From Archangium sp. (GTDB lineage: Bacteria; Myxococcota; Myxococcia; Myxococcales; Myxococcaceae), in assembly GCA_016793585.1 (NCBI GenBank), contig JAEUJR010000699.1:1-6366 (forward strand): 6,366 nt of DNA. Reading direction: 5' to 3'. Below, one piece after another: positions 5,148 to 6,366 of the stretch. The notes beneath the pieces are model-generated. The model did not search any database and was not told the origin of the DNA. It worked only from the letters and a program-made list of their open reading frames with translations. Position numbers and translations under genes: made by a program. Every line of letters starts with the position of its first letter. Position 1 is the first letter of the stretch.

Positions 5148-6360
5148 CACGACCGCAGCTCCGAAGAAGCCGAAGAAAGCGGCCGCGCCCTCCGCCGATC
5201 TGGGGCCGTTGCTCGCCTCGCTCGAGCGCCTCAGCCAGGGCAAGTTCGACGCACGCGTCGACATCGGCCGCCTCAGCGGTGACGTCGCCGAAGCCGGCCG
5301 CCTCGTGAACGCGCTGATGGAGCGCGTCGAGAACAAGGTCGCCGACTCCGAGCAGCGCAAGGAGCGCTCGCAAGTGGTCGTCGAGCAGGCCATCGAGGGC
5401 CTCAACGCGCTCGTGCGCCAGGGTGAACTCGCCGCGTTCCAGGCGAAGACCGACGACGTGGTGCTGGCGCCCCTGCTCGACGGCTTCGGCAAGGTGATCG
5501 AGACGCTGCGCACCTTCGTGCGTGAGATCAACGAAGCCGCGCTCCGCCTGTCGTCGTCGGCCAACGAGGTGCTCGCCGCGTCGACGCAACACGAGTCGTC
5601 GTCCACCGAGCAGGCCGCCGCGATTCACGAGACGACCGCCACGATGGAGGAGCTGAAGCACGCCTCGGCGCAGATCGCCGAGAACGCCGGCGCCGTCGCG
5701 CGCGTCGCCGAAGAGACGCTCAACTCCGCCCGCTCGGGCCGCGGCGCCATCGCCGAGTTCATTCAGGCCATGCAGCAGATTCGCGCCGACGGTGTCGCGG
5801 TGAGCGAGTCGATCACCAAGCTGCTGCGCCGGGTCGAGCGCATCGGCACCGTGGTCGAGGTGATCGACGAGATCGCAGACCGCTCCGACCTGCTCGCCCT
5901 CAACGCCGCCCTCGAAGGCAGCCGCGCCGGTGAAGCGGGCAAGGGCTTCTCGATCGTCGCCGCCGAGATGCGCCGCCTCGCCGAAAACGTTCTCGACTCG
6001 ACCAAGGAGATCAAGAACCTCATCACCGAGATCCGCGAGGCCACCGCCGCCGCCGCGAGCGCCGCTGACGCCTCCCGTCAGGCCACCGAAGCAGGTGAAC
6101 GGCTCGGCTCGGTCGCCGCCAGCGCCGTCGAAGGCATTCTCTCGGGCGTGCAGGAGACCAGCGACGCGGCCCGAGTCATCAACCTGGCCACCCAGCAGCA
6201 GCGCACCGCCACCGAACAGGTCGTGGCCTCGATGGGAGAGATCGAAGAGGTCACCCGCCAGACGACGCAGGCCTCGAAGCAGGCCACTGGCGCCGCCGCC
6301 GAGCTCACGCAGCTCGCCGGCCGTCTCTCCGAGCTCATCAAGCGCTTCAAGGCTGACTGA
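5140..6360 (+). CDS. frzCD: Cytoplasmic methyl-accepting chemoreceptor FrzCD
   Basis: A 406-residue methyl-accepting protein with no membrane segment, as in M. xanthus FrzCD (about 417 residues). In order: a basic tail (APKKPKKAAAP, 7-17), two HAMP-like stretches (about 24-66 and 85-127), then a long coiled-coil signalling domain (128-406). The hairpin tip VIDEIADRSDLLALNAALEG (241-260), continuing into SRAGEAGKGFSIVAAEMRRL (261-280), is the kinase/CheW contact region. From about residue 116 on, the sequence agrees almost throughout with FrzCD as I recall it. Glutamates E157, E164 and E171, spaced by seven, correspond after an 11-residue offset to the methylation sites I recall as E168, E175 and E182. 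There is no C-terminal CheR-tethering pentapeptide; the chain ends KRFKAD. In M. xanthus FrzCD forms nucleoid-associated clusters through its basic N terminus and controls reversal frequency via FrzE; the same role is inferred here. The gene overlaps frzB by eight bases. Confidence 0.95.
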   Translation: MPDTTAAPKKPKKAAAPSADLGPLLASLERLSQGKFDARVDIGRLSGDVAEAGRLVNALMERVENKVADSEQRKERSQVVVEQAIEGLNALVRQGELAAFQAKTDDVVLAPLLDGFGKVIETLRTFVREINEAALRLSSSANEVLAASTQHESSSTEQAAAIHETTATMEELKHASAQIAENAGAVARVAEETLNSARSGRGAIAEFIQAMQQIRADGVAVSESITKLLRRVERIGTVVEVIDEIADRSDLLALNAALEGSRAGEAGKGFSIVAAEMRRLAENVLDSTKEIKNLITEIREATAAAASAADASRQATEAGERLGSVAASAVEGILSGVQETSDAARVINLATQQQRTATEQVVASMGEIEEVTRQTTQASKQATGAAAELTQLAGRLSELIKRFKAD

Positions 6361-6366
6361 TCACGA

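Noticed and set aside
4599..5606. A minus-strand open frame of about 335 codons inside frzA-frzB-frzCD
   Set aside because: It is antisense to three confidently identified genes, and its product has no recognisable domain.
1..6366. Mobile elements, CRISPR arrays, tRNA or rRNA genes
   Set aside because: No transposase or integrase motifs, terminal repeats, regularly spaced repeats or RNA-gene signatures were seen on either strand.

Overview
The window is GC-rich, coding-dense DNA from a myxobacterium (Myxococcota, most likely the Myxococcus/Stigmatella/Archangium side, suborder Cystobacterineae). The case rests on the right-hand 2.2 kb, which I recognise as the start of a Frz ('frizzy') chemosensory operon. 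Two CheW-type proteins (FrzA, FrzB) are followed by a cytoplasmic methyl-accepting protein whose signalling domain closely matches what I recall of Myxococcus xanthus FrzCD. A tandem-receiver response regulator diverges from frzA, in the position of frzZ. No database search was possible, so orthology rests on remembered sequence, domain order and synteny.

Layout: (1) 1-106, leader with no recognisable gene. (2) 107-1429, plus strand, a radical SAM protein of unknown substrate. (3) 1409-2257, minus strand, a secreted probable outer-membrane beta-barrel protein whose 3' end overlaps the radical SAM gene tail-to-tail by 21 bp. (4) 2258-2377, a gap with two consecutive hairpins, a possible terminator or attenuator. 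(5) 2378-2860, minus strand, a small protein with a peptidoglycan-binding-type domain. (6) 2861-3012, a gap with an AT-rich patch and two copies of a palindromic octamer. (7) 3013-3441, minus strand, an unrecognised 142-residue acidic protein. (8) 3464-4198, minus strand, a frzZ-like dual receiver. (9) 4199-4263, a 65-bp divergent promoter region. (10) 4264-6360, plus strand, frzA-frzB-frzCD with overlapping start/stop codons. The window ends 6 bp after frzCD; frzG, frzE and frzF would be expected beyond it.

How the genes work together (established for M. xanthus, inferred here): FrzCD senses or integrates signals in the cytoplasm, and FrzA couples it to the CheA-CheY kinase FrzE, which phosphorylates FrzZ to control cell reversal during gliding. 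FrzB modulates input and is not a normal CheA coupler; the copy here visibly lacks much of the CheW segment that would contact the kinase. The unrecognised gene 22 bp behind frzZ is the best candidate for an undescribed Frz-linked component. Whether the peptidoglycan-binding and beta-barrel genes have anything to do with Frz signalling cannot be told from sequence alone.

No tRNA, rRNA, CRISPR, insertion sequence or other mobile element was seen. The most unusual points are the near-absence of the linker between the FrzZ receivers, the shortened basic tail and apparent duplicated HAMP-like modules at the FrzCD N terminus, the compact divergent promoter that would leave frzA almost leaderless, and the hairpin pair before the barrel gene.
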